DNA of 64,000 bases, taken from the NCBI RefSeq assembly GCF_000316605.1, contig NC_019683.1, positions 4,510,036 to 4,574,035 on the forward strand, written 5' to 3'. The notes below the pieces were generated by a model. That model saw nothing but the letters and a program-made list of their open reading frames with translations. It was not told the DNA's origin and did not search any database. The stretch is from [Leptolyngbya] sp. PCC 7376 (lineage in GTDB: Bacteria; Cyanobacteriota; Cyanobacteriia; Cyanobacteriales; MRBY01). This document shows, piece after piece, positions 47,001 to 53,972 of this stretch (the first letter of the stretch is position 1; each line of letters begins with the position of its first letter). Made by a program: the position numbers and the translations under genes.

Positions 47001-48407
47001 AGTAAGTGAACCCACTAAGCGCCCTTCTGGACTATGGATACCTTCAACAATCGGACTCTCTAACCGTATGGTTGGCGCAGTTTGATCTAACGTAAAAGCT
47101 AAAGACTGTGATGTCAGTTCAGTGCCTTCTGCATCGAGTGCTTGTAGCGTCAAGCTATAGTCGCCATCAATGAGAGTTGACCCAAATACATTTTCCAGCT
47201 CTTGCTGAGTCAGATTGATTTCACCATTAACATCCACAAACTGGGTAATATCCGTTGCTATTGCTTGACCAGCAAAAGAAGCCAGAAGACGATAATCCGT
47301 CAGCGTCGTTTCAACTTGAGCTGTCACATCAGGAATACGAGTAATACCATCATCATTTGGTGCCCCTGATGTAGAAGTATCATTCACCAATTGAATAGCA
47401 ATATCTAGTTGCGGTGCACTATCTTGAGCTGCCAACAACGCTACTTCTTCTGAACTAAGTGCTCGATTGTATAGCTGGAAATCGGCGATCGCCCCATCCA
47501 GTGCATAATTTCCTGGTCGTCGTCCAACCCCATCGTGGAAGAGCGTTTTACCGTTACGTGCTCCTAGGCCAATGTCGTTGCCATGAGCAAATAGCTCAAC
47601 TCCATCTCCGGAGCCAAACTGTATGCCATCTAAATAACCAGAGAAAGAGTCAGGTTGAACTGTTCTATTTCCTGACTCTGTATCTAAAACCAAAGCGACA
47701 TGATGCCATGTATCGACACTAATATCGCCCGTAGAAAGATATGTACCTTGCCATTTATCATTTGGCAGGCTCCATCCGCCAACATAGAGTTGACTATCCG
47801 CAACATAAATATTGAGCCCTCGATTCTGCCCTCCTTCCTCATAGATAATCTGGTGTTCATCATCCAAGCTGTTTAGCTTAAACCACAAACCTAACGAGCG
47901 AGTAGCATGTCTGCCAATATTGATTGATTCTGAATCGACGATCGCCACATAATCATCAATCCCATCAAAAACAACAGCTCCACCCAAGAAATCAGACTCT
48001 ACCTGAAATGAAGCCCCATTGATTAAAGTACCAAACTGATTTCCTTCTTCTATTTGATTATCTTCTGCAGTATTTCCAGAGGTCTCATCAAAATCTAAAT
48101 GGACATCTGCTCCTGCTAAAACAGTGACTCCTGTCAATAGTTCACTAGAACGAATCAATCCATCAAATTCAGCCTCTTGCTCGCTATTTAAAGCTGTAGT
48201 TCCTATCGGAAAAATCGTGTTAATTGAGCTTAATAAAGAAGTTGCTAATGGCAAACTTTCTAAAGTCTCAAGCTCCGTGAGGGATGACGGTTTATCGCTC
48301 TGATTGTCGAAACTTGATAGCTCTAAGTCATCTGATTGTTTTGGCAGAATACTGGGATCGCCAGCACCAAAACCTAGACCATTCAAATTCGAATCGATAC
48401 TTTCCAT
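38001..48407 (-). CDS. Rhs/YD-repeat polymorphic toxin with LamG-like head, nested FG-GAP propeller and ART-like C-terminal domain
   Basis: 3468 residues, no Sec signal. Domains in order: LamG/concanavalin-like (about 100-325), Ig-like modules (about 335-910), carboxypeptidase-regulatory-like fold (about 915-1000), Rhs entry (VDLSSGAVVESHDL at about 1195), first YD repeats (about 1405-1640), seven FG-GAP repeats (about 1650-2140), a second long YD block (about 2140-3080), and the Rhs-associated core (LTDHQGSVRD, FSYTGREFDEESGQYFYRARY) ending NYVDPSGLF at about 3228. The last 235 residues are a variable tip with FAHGTS, GSFHTVD and GVNETVF motifs, suggesting an ADP-ribosyltransferase fold. The YD shell is expected to encapsulate the tip and release it by autoproteolysis at DPSG. 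The secretion route is not evident. A likely immunity gene follows. Confidence 0.9.
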   Translation of the reverse strand: MESIDSNLNGLGFGAGDPSILPKQSDDLELSSFDNQSDKPSSLTELETLESLPLATSLLSSINTIFPIGTTALNSEQEAEFDGLIRSSELLTGVTVLAGADVHLDFDETSGNTAEDNQIEEGNQFGTLINGASFQVESDFLGGAVVFDGIDDYVAIVDSESINIGRHATRSLGLWFKLNSLDDEHQIIYEEGGQNRGLNIYVADSQLYVGGWSLPNDKWQGTYLSTGDISVDTWHHVALVLDTESGNRTVQPDSFSGYLDGIQFGSGDGVELFAHGNDIGLGARNGKTLFHDGVGRRPGNYALDGAIADFQLYNRALSSEEVALLAAQDSAPQLDIAIQLVNDTSTSGAPNDDGITRIPDVTAQVETTLTDYRLLASFAGQAIATDITQFVDVNGEINLTQQELENVFGSTLIDGDYSLTLQALDAEGTELTSQSLAFTLDQTAPTIRLESPIVEGIHSPEGRLVGSLTDDSEIAIATYQLDGGTAETITVDADGRFNLPLSVTEGLHQLQVSVTDTAGNQTTQTLDFSAAADTGVTQPDGSQGWYGTTATSVVLGEENSLVSEAYLPVTLGQEEGSRTLSFDVQSIFDRSSDGALGDRLLVYLVDDANPDQTLLDMGVAGTPLFVLGETGAEFQPGLVRYNGTTVEIDTTSIADATEGRLVFQLLNFDGDTGSVIRVDDLENNVDPEGQASPIFPMNRTVVQAGEAIALDDLNISNDLKAVFKQVRFDAATGTYRADLQITNTGQDNLSRRTVIRFGNLPDGVEILGVSGVDAEGNPYINLEEAISTGGLKPNATSAVLEIVVENPDFVPIDWQLDVFNAGINQGPILETIPELTVKPGTPFEFTFAASDSDGDSIQYFLRTDTALPTGLLRGDGTLALDATPEEVGTYTFDVVATDGVNETTQTVSLTVAEDPIKTTRISGTLENIAEEPLAGVLVTIGSLETMTETDGSFFFEIPEGDTLPSDTLKIYADALTGDEVYPFLAEKLPLTLGHEPFLGVENVIERPIYLPPLDVTNGQTIDPAVTSTVTTDAIPGAAVTVAAGSLMDQSGQPFTETLSITEVPLDLTPLTLPPNLSPDMVVTIQPGEMVFDIPAPLSLPNLAGYGPGLQMDLWSINPETGDFDKVGVGQVSADGSVIETIEGGILNSSWHFFAPQPIPLAPIAGSVAVGSAVGGSDAARYQEHTCPQHISSTVDLSSGAVVESHDLVTYQSLGTSRGVQLRYDSLRADPRPIVQFGYSDFDPRAQNPTFTDQLRLMADLTIHGDGFDYQVPGFTGGEFGLNGGEHFWSMTSEVGDVNASLQADLSEFESGIYNYSLNTGIRLFNAGRFLGTSEATQGEIIHINERDSFFGAGWGIVGVQKLIEASDGSILLIDGDGRELVFDPPTNDVYGSPPGDFSTLEKLADGTFRRTMKDQIVYQFDAQNHLVSVTDRNGNQTQHIYENNLLTKIVDPVGLETIFGYTDGKVTSITDPANRTTQLVYDAAGNLIRITDPDQSERTFGYDDQHHMTSEIDKRGNIERTIYDFAGRAVQGVQKDSSTIQVEIAQTKGLYEAEFTASPFNSPLAYREDQNSSLYSDQDGNTSETVLDSAGQNVSSTDENGNTGSVERDENNLIARRVDSRGNIINFTYDNLGNLIESSDRISDLPSTINLNNLDGTNGFKIEGIEQGSRLGYSVSKAGDVNSDGISDIILGSPGSSDGKGKSYIIFGQENNIFDANFDLSTLDGNNGFAFHGGNAGENAGWSVSNAGDINNDGIDDVIIGAPIDIPANIVGAGIGEAYVLFGNSVTADVYSEFFIESLAPIFGFTVNGSQEIDTLGISVSGLGDVNDDGIDDIAIAIPFATGVSGVVERRVLVIFGSTDGFPNSFTEASLDGSNGFVLIGNQDGLGLPGAIDVSGAGDINGDGIDDILIGSGFANSNGLGGAGSSYVVFGRTEGFESSFSLSTLNGINGFTVDGLSQSSRTGMVVSEAGDINGDGINDLIIGAAGIDETYVVFGRIGNYEANFELSSLDGSNGFVIEGVARTGNSNLPFVSSAGDFDGDGFDDIIISAPGVDVDDASSAGAAYLVWGRNGGFAAREDISTLEKVTLSTVIEGASINYRVSSAGDFNNDGYEDLLIGIPFSPTDNGSFSSDGNSYVVFGRQRGEFGTSSYSYDSVFSQLTSYTDELGHQTLFDVDPTNGNILSETRVVGEVGGSDDQVTVYTYTANGLVDLMTDPLGRVTDYDYDSFGRVTQLIVAKGTIDEAIQQFEYDAAGNQTAFIDENGNRTQYGYDELNRLIQLIEADPDGIEPLESPITSFIYDAAGNVASIEDARGHETTFDYDVQHRQTSITNALLGEMEYEYDNSGNVIAEIDERGNVTRYRYDSRDRLIETINPEGGKTRFRYDGNNNLIALEELLDDGTFRSTTFGYDSRDRLIREVDAKGSETLYEYDAANNLTAIVDRNGNRTEFRYDELNRLMETEDARNQVSSQAYDLANNLISSTDELGRIMTYQYDNRNRLTQINHPSPFNAESVNYAYDAVGNLLSVSDELGRTTSYQYDGLNRQVSILDPLGYQTQYQYDANDNLTAVIDALGRTTQFTYDKLNRQRTQIDALGGIVTTGYDASSNVTSITDELNRTTTFEYDRRNLLTKVTDPLEQVTTTTYDILGRVISTTDALGNTTQNRYDNLDRLIETEDATGAVVKYDYYAEGQILRVTDAEQNTTGFRYDELYRLTERDTDSGSEQFVYDAVGNLIGAFDRNQRVKVLNYDQRDRLIKEFWFDDLAHLQETFTAGTPLEELNNLDDSSNPTYLAEYDYNAASELTRASDNYSTYSYEYDLNGRLEEVDNLGTPNLPNVVFNYDYNAVGDRLSVTDTINGQQNGVETFTYDDLSRVTSITQTGTNVTDKRVDFSYDAASQMTGVTRYSDLAGNNVVANSTYTFDSVGRLEELNHLKDGNPLAFYRFEYDDANRLTRFESVDGSSDFDYNERDELTSTDHSYQNDEAYSYDDQGNRTNDGYVTGLENRLLEDGTYTYTYDNEGNRLTRKEIATDIVDEYGWDHLNRLVSITTKDTDGNVIKSIEYTYDIYGRRILKVVDSDGAGTNSAETEAFVYDGEHIALVFDGEENQTHRYLHGPQIDQVLAEETADGEVRWALTDHQGSVRDVIDNDGVILNHITYDSLGNITSETDSEVSFRFSYTGREFDEESGQYFYRARYYDAAIGRFINEDPIGFASGDVNLFRYVNNSPLNYVDPSGLFTETYPPNSLPNPINWLRGGAAFVKNVAPVALKGVAQGSAAVAPFLFLPGGLLNPRATSDSVVPDFIREEESRNQPPRNDEGSMPIPQVNIAEELQKLVEKNRKECEDDDEVYRDFAHGTSKEDALDILTYGINETRARSRYPGGQGLPGSFHTVDLQREPAALQIAYEFGLRKAPDPVILVMRVPESDFDKLEATGQVFTQEIGQSGVNETVFRPSSFETLNRVAIFTEAIDPSK
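41985..43456 (-). other. FG-GAP (integrin-alpha-like) seven-blade propeller nested in the Rhs YD repeats
   Basis: Seven consecutive repeats of about 65-70 residues each carry a calcium-loop motif: GDVNSDGISD, GDINNDGIDD, GDVNDDGIDD, GDINGDGIDD, GDINGDGIND, GDFDGDGFDD and GDFNNDGYED. Each is followed by a hydrophobic strand and a YVVFG-type end. Seven is the number needed for a closed integrin-type beta-propeller. The block interrupts a YD repeat: NLGNLIESSDRI precedes it and SYSYDSVFSQLTSY follows. Confidence 0.85.
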
Positions 48408-48824
48408 GGCTTAATCACAGGAGGAAACAATCTAAAAGAAATGAGGCGAAAAACAGTAAATTCAAGCTTTTCAATTCGTAATGAAGAGAAAAGTTTGAAG
48501 ACAACTTTCTTTCAGCAACTTATTCACAAAACTCATGAACTTGATAAGTCTTTGTTATGAGCACGGTCATCATATGCAGGATTTCAAGATCTGTCAAACT
48601 AAATTTTTCACGCGTACATTTCGGCTATTCCTCGCTTATTTTTTTGATAAATAAAGAATCTTTTAGTTCATAAAATTCATCATCAAAATCTTTATTTCAG
48701 AAAGCTTACGTGCAGGTACTCGCCCGCAAGCAAACTCAACTCTTCTCGAAAGGTCCCCCTCACCCGCATCAATTGTGTAAAAAACACACTATAATAGTAA
48801 GTGTATTTTGAGGTTGATTGTTTT
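48408..48824. other. intergenic region between the divergent Rhs and phosphatase genes
   Basis: 417 bp, AT-rich, with no gene. It contains the 5' flank of the minus-strand Rhs gene (no Shine-Dalgarno sequence seen before its ATG at 48407) and the promoter/operator of the phosphatase gene at the right end. Confidence 0.45.
48781..48809 (+). promoter_or_regulatory. -10 box inside an inverted repeat before the PP2C gene
   Basis: TATAAT (48790-48795) is a consensus -10. It lies at the inner edge of the inverted repeat AAAACACACT (48781-48790) and AGTGTATTTT (48800-48809), which matches at 9 of 10 positions. There is no good -35 box. The layout suggests a repressor operator overlapping the promoter of the phosphatase-kinase operon. 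It also argues that translation starts at ATG 48825, not GTG 48801. Confidence 0.5.
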
Positions 48825-49502
48825 ATGGATGGTTTTGAGTGGGCAGCAGGCTCCGTTATTGGGAAAGAACATCGACGGGTCAACAAAAATAATCAAGATG
48901 CGATCGCCATAAAATCAGCGACTGATTATGCCATTGGCATCGTTGCAGATGGTTGCGGCAGTAAAGCCCATAGTGAAGTCGGTGCATGGTTAGCAGTAGA
49001 GCTATTAGCTGAGGCGATCGCTACCCACTTACCTCAGCCTTTAACGAAACAAAAGATTGAGGAGTTTGGACAAAATCTTCTACAAAATTTCCCAGCGCTC
49101 CCAAATTTCCAAAACTATTATTTGTTTACCTTACTCGGCTTTGTGGTGACAGAGGAGCAAAGCGTGATCTTCGGATGTGGTGATGGAATATATGCCATTA
49201 ATGATGAAATAAAACAGATTTCTTATGAAGATAATGCTCCTCCATATCTAATTTATCCAGAAACAAAACTAGAGATATATGCAGAAATTTCCACAGAAGA
49301 TTTGAATTCATTATTCATTGGGACAGATGGTATTGAGGAATGGATTCAACAAAAAGAATTAAGCGAATTCTGGCAGTCTGATAAATACTTCAAAAATCCT
49401 GATCAAATACGCCGTACTTTGGCGATCGCCCAGAAAAAAGAATCTTTATCAAAAGACGACACGACTTTGATTACACTTCGTCATCAATTATCTGTGGATT
49501 AA
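48825..49502 (+). CDS. PP2C-family protein phosphatase
   Basis: 225 residues from ATG 48825 (the frame also opens at GTG 48801, which would overlap the transcription start). It is a PPM/PP2C Mn/Mg-dependent Ser/Thr phosphatase: EHRRVNKNNQDA at the N-terminus, metal-binding Asp in GIVADGCGS, VIFGCGDG in the core, FIGTDGIEEW and a final SKDDTTLITLR. It is short compared with typical PP2C (about 240-260) but has the metal residues. Three bases separate its stop from the kinase start, so the two are one operon, and it probably reverses phosphorylation by that kinase. A PP2C next to a kinase with a zinc ribbon recalls TerY-P-type modules, but no vWA protein gene is present. Confidence 0.85.
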   Translation: MDGFEWAAGSVIGKEHRRVNKNNQDAIAIKSATDYAIGIVADGCGSKAHSEVGAWLAVELLAEAIATHLPQPLTKQKIEEFGQNLLQNFPALPNFQNYYLFTLLGFVVTEEQSVIFGCGDGIYAINDEIKQISYEDNAPPYLIYPETKLEIYAEISTEDLNSLFIGTDGIEEWIQQKELSEFWQSDKYFKNPDQIRRTLAIAQKKESLSKDDTTLITLRHQLSVD

Positions 49503-49505
49503 ACA

Positions 49506-51353
49506 ATGAAATATTTTATTCAAAAAAAACAAATTAAACTATCTCCTCAACAAATCATTGGACAAGGAGGTGAAGCTGAAGTTTATACATTGAGTTCTAC
49601 TGAAGTTGTCAAACTCTTCAAATCGCCTCAACATCCAAGTTTTACCAATGATACAAATGCACAAACTGCGGCAAAAGAGCGTATCCTTCAACATCAACAA
49701 AAACTCATTCAGTTTCCTAAAGGTTTACCAGAAAATGTCCTTGCTCTCAAAGATTTAGTCACTGACAAAAGCAACAAGATTGTCGGCTATACCATGTCAT
49801 ACCTTAAGGATGCTCAGCCTTTATATCGATATGGCGATCGTCGCTTTCGTGAGCAAAATGGCATTAGTCATCAGCAAATTACTAATCTATTTATTCAACT
49901 ACACAAGACCCTAAAAACATTACATAATAAACATATTGTTGTTGGAGATTTTAACGATCTAAATATTTTAGTTCAGCAAAAAACACCTTATTTTATTGAT
50001 ACAGATTCTTGGCAGTTTGATACTTTTCTCTGCAAAGTATTTACGCCTAGATTTGTGGATCCGATTCTCTGTGATGCCAATCTAAGTTATCCAGACTTAA
50101 GTCATACTCATAATAAGGAATCTGATTGGTATGCCTATAGTCTATTACTATTTAGATGCTTGCTTTACGTTGATTTATATGGTGGCATTTATCCAGATAA
50201 AACAATTCCTCAAATTTCTAGGTCACTCCATCGCATTACTGTTTTTAATCCTAAAATAAAATATCCGAAACCATCATTGCCTTACAGCATTTTGAATGAT
50301 GATCTAATTCAGTATTTTAGAGACTTATCAGAGAAAGATAAGCGAGGCATATTTCCTGTTGATTTACTGACAAATCTCGTATGGCAAACCTGTTCGAGTT
50401 GTGGACAAATTCATAGTCAAAAATCTTGTCCCATTTGTAAAATTCAACCTATTGCAATTACCCAACCGACATTTGTAGGCAAACAATTAATCTTTCAGAC
50501 CAAAGGCACGATCATCACAACACAATTTACGCCCACAAAAACACATTATCTCTACTGGGAAGATGGTGAATTTAAACGGGAAACCGGTGCAGTAATTTTC
50601 AAAGGTGATCGCAGTCCAGATTTGAAATTTTGGATCGATGGCGATCACACCTATATCGGCAAAAATGGCACGATTTTATGTTTTGTCAGATCAGAATTTA
50701 AATCGGATTTAACTTTGCCCGTAGATCAATATAAGCAACAGCCTTGTTTCTTTGCCCAAGCTGGAAAACGATACTGGCTCCATCAAGGAAAACTGTGGGG
50801 TGATCGTTCTCTTGGACGTGGATTTATTGGAGATGTGTTAGAAAATCAAAGCCATTTCTGGGTGACAAATCATCTAGGATTTGGTCTATATCAAGCGGGT
50901 CATTGGCTGAGTGGATTTACGTTTCAGCCTCACCGACAAGGTATCAATGACCAAAGTATTTTACCGCCTCTCCGTGGTGAAATCATTGAAACTCACTGCT
51001 ATATCAAACAAGATATTTGGTTGCTGATTAGTCTCCAAAATGCTGGGCAAATCGAGCAACATGTCATTGTCCTAGATTCTCAAGGTAAACGGCGATCGCA
51101 CCAAGTTTTCTCGCCCACAACTTTGCCTTACCTAGATGGCCATTGTGCCACCGAAGACGGATTGTACATTGCTACGGATGCTGGCTTAAAACTATTGACG
51201 GTGAATGGTGACAAGCTAGAATTTCATGATTTGAAAATACCAGCAGTCGATTTTGAAGCAGGCTTGCATCTTGTCCAAACTCCCACCGCCTTATTTTTCT
51301 GGGATACCCACTGTATTTACCGATTGCCAACCCTTGAACTTTGCGGAAATTAG
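49506..51353 (+). CDS. divergent protein kinase with zinc ribbon and C-terminal beta-rich domain
   Basis: 615 residues. An N-terminal kinase-like domain (about 1-280) has a glycine loop GQGGEAEVY (about 19-27), Lys in VVKLFK, a catalytic-loop equivalent VVGDFNDLNILV (Asp148, Asn153) in place of HRD, and FIDTDSW (Asp165/167) in place of DFG. A zinc ribbon follows (CSSC about 296-299, CPIC about 308-311). The remaining 300 residues are predicted beta-strands with repeated W-x-D/G patterns, perhaps a propeller or sensor domain. Kinase-zinc-ribbon proteins accompany PP2C in Ter-type phosphorylation modules. No transmembrane helix. Substrate unknown; the altered motifs leave activity plausible but unproven. 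Confidence 0.75.
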   Translation: MKYFIQKKQIKLSPQQIIGQGGEAEVYTLSSTEVVKLFKSPQHPSFTNDTNAQTAAKERILQHQQKLIQFPKGLPENVLALKDLVTDKSNKIVGYTMSYLKDAQPLYRYGDRRFREQNGISHQQITNLFIQLHKTLKTLHNKHIVVGDFNDLNILVQQKTPYFIDTDSWQFDTFLCKVFTPRFVDPILCDANLSYPDLSHTHNKESDWYAYSLLLFRCLLYVDLYGGIYPDKTIPQISRSLHRITVFNPKIKYPKPSLPYSILNDDLIQYFRDLSEKDKRGIFPVDLLTNLVWQTCSSCGQIHSQKSCPICKIQPIAITQPTFVGKQLIFQTKGTIITTQFTPTKTHYLYWEDGEFKRETGAVIFKGDRSPDLKFWIDGDHTYIGKNGTILCFVRSEFKSDLTLPVDQYKQQPCFFAQAGKRYWLHQGKLWGDRSLGRGFIGDVLENQSHFWVTNHLGFGLYQAGHWLSGFTFQPHRQGINDQSILPPLRGEIIETHCYIKQDIWLLISLQNAGQIEQHVIVLDSQGKRRSHQVFSPTTLPYLDGHCATEDGLYIATDAGLKLLTVNGDKLEFHDLKIPAVDFEAGLHLVQTPTALFFWDTHCIYRLPTLELCGN

Positions 51354-51439
51354 GCGATCGCCTCCGAAAGGAGGAAGAGCAAAATTAGCCGAAAATACAT
51401 TAGTAAGGTATCCCTTTGTGATAGGCATCATGGCGCGGA

Positions 51440-51467
51440 AAATTTCACCGAAGAAATTTCACCGAAG
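51440..51467. repeat. 14-bp tandem duplication
   Basis: Two perfect adjacent copies of AAATTTCACCGAAG (51440-51453, 51454-51467) lie in the gap after the kinase gene. The rest of the gap (51354-51638) shows only a 5-bp GAAA-loop hairpin at 51361-51374 and no gene. Confidence 0.8.
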
Positions 51468-51638
51468 CCGTCAGAACTCCTTACAATGGATATGTTGGAT
51501 CAGCTCATCGTAGTGTCGTCCCAAATACTTTGTGGCAATCTAGTCATAGACACCTGATCGTTTTGGGATCAACTTGGGCAAGATAAGCATTGGCAAGCTC
51601 GGACAAAAGCAAGCAATGGCAAGGAGTAGAACAAGACG

Positions 51639-52082
51639 GTGACCCATAGTTTTTTGTTAGAAGCAGGTCGTTGGACTCTCACTGGTACGTGGATAGAGCG
51701 TAATCAAATGCCGACCACCGTTAAGGGGAAAACGATTGTTGCTTGGGGGCAGAACAATTGGTTCACAATGGTCACGAAGCTTATCTTTCCTGATGCTGAT
51801 CGCCCAGAAATTTCTTATCAATATAAAGGTCGCCTCGATAGCGGCGAACGCCAATATACCTATGTCCTCCAACAGAGTATTCTGGGTCGGGTTGAAGGAG
51901 AAGGTTGGGTTGGTCTCGAATCGATTATTCAGCGCTACTGGGTGCTCGGCGATCGCCAACGCCGTAGCGGCTTTGAAACCTTTTACCAAGTCGATGCTGA
52001 TCAATATCAATACTCAGCCGGTATACTTGCGGGACACTATCTCACGAGTACAATCGAAGGAACACTGCGAAGACAAACCTAA
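51639..52082 (+). CDS. small unknown protein, probably a beta-barrel-like cytoplasmic fold
   Basis: 147 residues from GTG 51639. The pattern is beta-rich: FLLEAGRWTLTGTWIER at the start, an alternating stretch around YQYKGRLDSGERQYTY, then a central GWVGLESIIQRYWVLGD and a C-terminal GHYLTSTIEGTLRR. It resembles lipocalin- or DUF-type beta-sandwich proteins of cyanobacteria, where a ligand is bound by a small closed sheet, but I cannot name a family. No signal peptide or metal motif. It lies between two kinase genes on the same strand, with about 285 bp upstream and 230 bp downstream. Confidence 0.6.
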   Translation: MTHSFLLEAGRWTLTGTWIERNQMPTTVKGKTIVAWGQNNWFTMVTKLIFPDADRPEISYQYKGRLDSGERQYTYVLQQSILGRVEGEGWVGLESIIQRYWVLGDRQRRSGFETFYQVDADQYQYSAGILAGHYLTSTIEGTLRRQT

Positions 52083-52117
52083 GAATCGTGCCATTGCGCG
52101 ACAGCATTGCAAATAAC

Positions 52118-52270
52118 CTTTTTTTCTTCTTTCCTTTCCTTTTTTCTCTTTCCTTTTTTCTCTTTCCTTTTTTCTCTTTCCTTTTTTCTCTTTCCTTTTT
52201 TCTCTTTCCTTTTTTCTCTTTCCTTTTTTCTCTTTCCTCTTTACTCTTTCCTCTTTCCTCTTTACTCTCT
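52118..52270 (+). repeat. 14-bp polypyrimidine minisatellite upstream of a kinase gene
   Basis: A pure C/T tract on the plus strand made of CTCTTTCCTTTTTT repeated with a 14-bp period. Seven close copies start at 52146, 52160, 52174, 52188, 52202, 52216 and 52230; degenerate copies follow until about 52267. It lies in the 5' flank of the kinase at 52313, ending about 45 bp before the ATG. Because it is homopurine-homopyrimidine it can adopt triplex DNA, and copy number may vary by slippage. Confidence 0.9.
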
Positions 52271-52312
52271 CGATAAATAACCCGACACAGAAAAAGACCT
52301 TTTCCCCACCTC

Positions 52313-53932
52313 ATGAGCACAGATCCCAACATTAATCGCATACTGGCAGAGCGATACCGTCTCATTGATCTTGTCGGGCAAGGAGCAATGGGGCGAGTTT
52401 ACCGTGGCGAAGATACGACCCTTGGTGGTGTCACTGTTGCAGTCAAATTTTTATCCCAGACGCTGCTCAACGATAAAATGCGCGAACGCTTCGAGCGAGA
52501 AGCAACAATCTGTGCCCTACTCAGTGAAAAAAGCATCCATATCGTGCGAGTGCGGGATTATGGCGTCGATGAGCGGGGCATTCCATTCTATGTAATGGAA
52601 TATCTCCAAGGGGATAGCCTGAATGATGTCATTGCGCAATCAGTTATTCCTATCCCTCGCTTTTTCACGATTGTTCGGCAGATTTGTCTCGGGATGGAAG
52701 CGGCTCACGAAGGGATCAAGTTTCACGGCGAACAGTCATCTATCATCCACCGGGATATCAAACCCAGTAATATTCTTGTCCTCGAAGATGCCTCCCTCGG
52801 TGAACTTGTAAAAGTACTGGATTTTGGTATTGCAAAACTAAACCAAGCTGGTGCCGATCAGACCCACTCATTTATGGGAACCCTTGCCTACTGTTCACCC
52901 GAACAAATGGAAGGCAAAGAACTTGATTTTCGCTCTGATATCTATAGTTTCGGCATCATGATGTACGAGATGCTGACTGGCGATATGCCTGTGATGCCGG
53001 AAACAAATTCTTTTGGCGGTTGGTATCGGGCACACCACGACACACCACCCATTCCTTTTGATCCAAATCTAGATATCCCAGAGCCCATTGCTTCGATCAT
53101 CATGCAATGCATGGCAAAAAATCGAGAGGAGCGTCCCCAAAGCGCGAATGATATTTGGCGGGCAATGGAACCGTTAGTGGAGCAGTTTGGCCGTCCTCTA
53201 CCAAAAGTTTCATCTAAGCCAGATACGGCGATCGCCCTGACCCCTATTAGTGTCACAGATGAATCCGTTGCAGAACCAGATGAAGATACGCGCATCATCT
53301 CTGCCACTACACCCCTCGCACCAGAATCCTATTCCCCAGATCTCAGTGCCAATAGAAGTAACGATGTCACGATAGCGACTATCGATATTTGCAAGAAGTT
53401 ATCTTGGCCAGCGGATAAACCTCAACAAAAAATTGTCTTTCCTCATGTGATTAATGAGGAGAACCGCGCGATTCCTAGTTTATGGGGAATGCTGGATGAA
53501 GAGGAGCTGCTCAAAAGATCTAGAAATAGTCGTTATAACCAGTTCCTTTGTATCGAAGTACCTCATCCGATGTTGCTGTGGATTACGGCACTTTATAACA
53601 GTGAGTTTGGGGCAAAATGGCTGCCTTGCTATCTAGATCTAAAAACGACTGTTGGCCAACAAATCGCCCGCACGTTGGCGCAGAAAGGTGATTATTGTAT
53701 TTTGCTCTTCGCCCTCGGGAAACCTGAACAATATCATCATTTGACCAAAGCAACGATCGCCACCAGACAACGACAGCAACTCATTCGCTGGGCTGACCAC
53801 GGACAACAATTGAAAGGTTCGAACCCATCCGCCAGTAAACAAAGGCTGAAGGAAGCCTATGAGGGACTTAAGGGCAAAATTTTATTGAAGCTTGAGGCCG
53901 CGAAAACAAATACCAATTTGATGGAACTGTAA
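52313..53932 (+). CDS. Hanks-type serine/threonine protein kinase
   Basis: 539 residues. Residues about 15-285 are a complete Hanks kinase domain: glycine loop LVGQGAMGRVY, catalytic Lys in VAVKFLS, IIHRDIKPSNIL with the catalytic Asp near residue 148, VLDFGIAKL near 170, FMGTLAYCSPEQ (activation loop/APE equivalent) and SDIYSFGIMMYEML. The next 80 residues are a variable acidic linker. The C-terminal 140 residues form a separate alpha/beta region (VPHPMLLWITALYN, GDYCILLFAL) seen in some cyanobacterial kinases and of unknown role. No transmembrane helix, so it is cytoplasmic. The start is directly downstream of the polypyrimidine minisatellite. Confidence 0.92.
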   Translation: MSTDPNINRILAERYRLIDLVGQGAMGRVYRGEDTTLGGVTVAVKFLSQTLLNDKMRERFEREATICALLSEKSIHIVRVRDYGVDERGIPFYVMEYLQGDSLNDVIAQSVIPIPRFFTIVRQICLGMEAAHEGIKFHGEQSSIIHRDIKPSNILVLEDASLGELVKVLDFGIAKLNQAGADQTHSFMGTLAYCSPEQMEGKELDFRSDIYSFGIMMYEMLTGDMPVMPETNSFGGWYRAHHDTPPIPFDPNLDIPEPIASIIMQCMAKNREERPQSANDIWRAMEPLVEQFGRPLPKVSSKPDTAIALTPISVTDESVAEPDEDTRIISATTPLAPESYSPDLSANRSNDVTIATIDICKKLSWPADKPQQKIVFPHVINEENRAIPSLWGMLDEEELLKRSRNSRYNQFLCIEVPHPMLLWITALYNSEFGAKWLPCYLDLKTTVGQQIARTLAQKGDYCILLFALGKPEQYHHLTKATIATRQRQQLIRWADHGQQLKGSNPSASKQRLKEAYEGLKGKILLKLEAAKTNTNLMEL

Positions 53933-53972
53933 GCCATTAATTTTAGCGATTAGTTTGAACTGGATTGCTTTT

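Noticed and set aside
51361-51374. CCTCC-GAAA-GGAGG hairpin as a terminator after the kinase gene
   Set aside because: The stem is only 5 bp and no T-run follows.
52042-52365. Lys/Glu/Arg-rich minus-strand frame and Phe/Ser/Leu-rich plus-strand frame over the minisatellite
   Set aside because: Both are translations of a 14-bp C/T repeat, not protein-like, and the unit length is not a multiple of three.
53811-53835. GGTTCGAACCC-like string resembling a tRNA T-arm
   Set aside because: It lies inside the kinase coding sequence and no acceptor, D or anticodon arms surround it.
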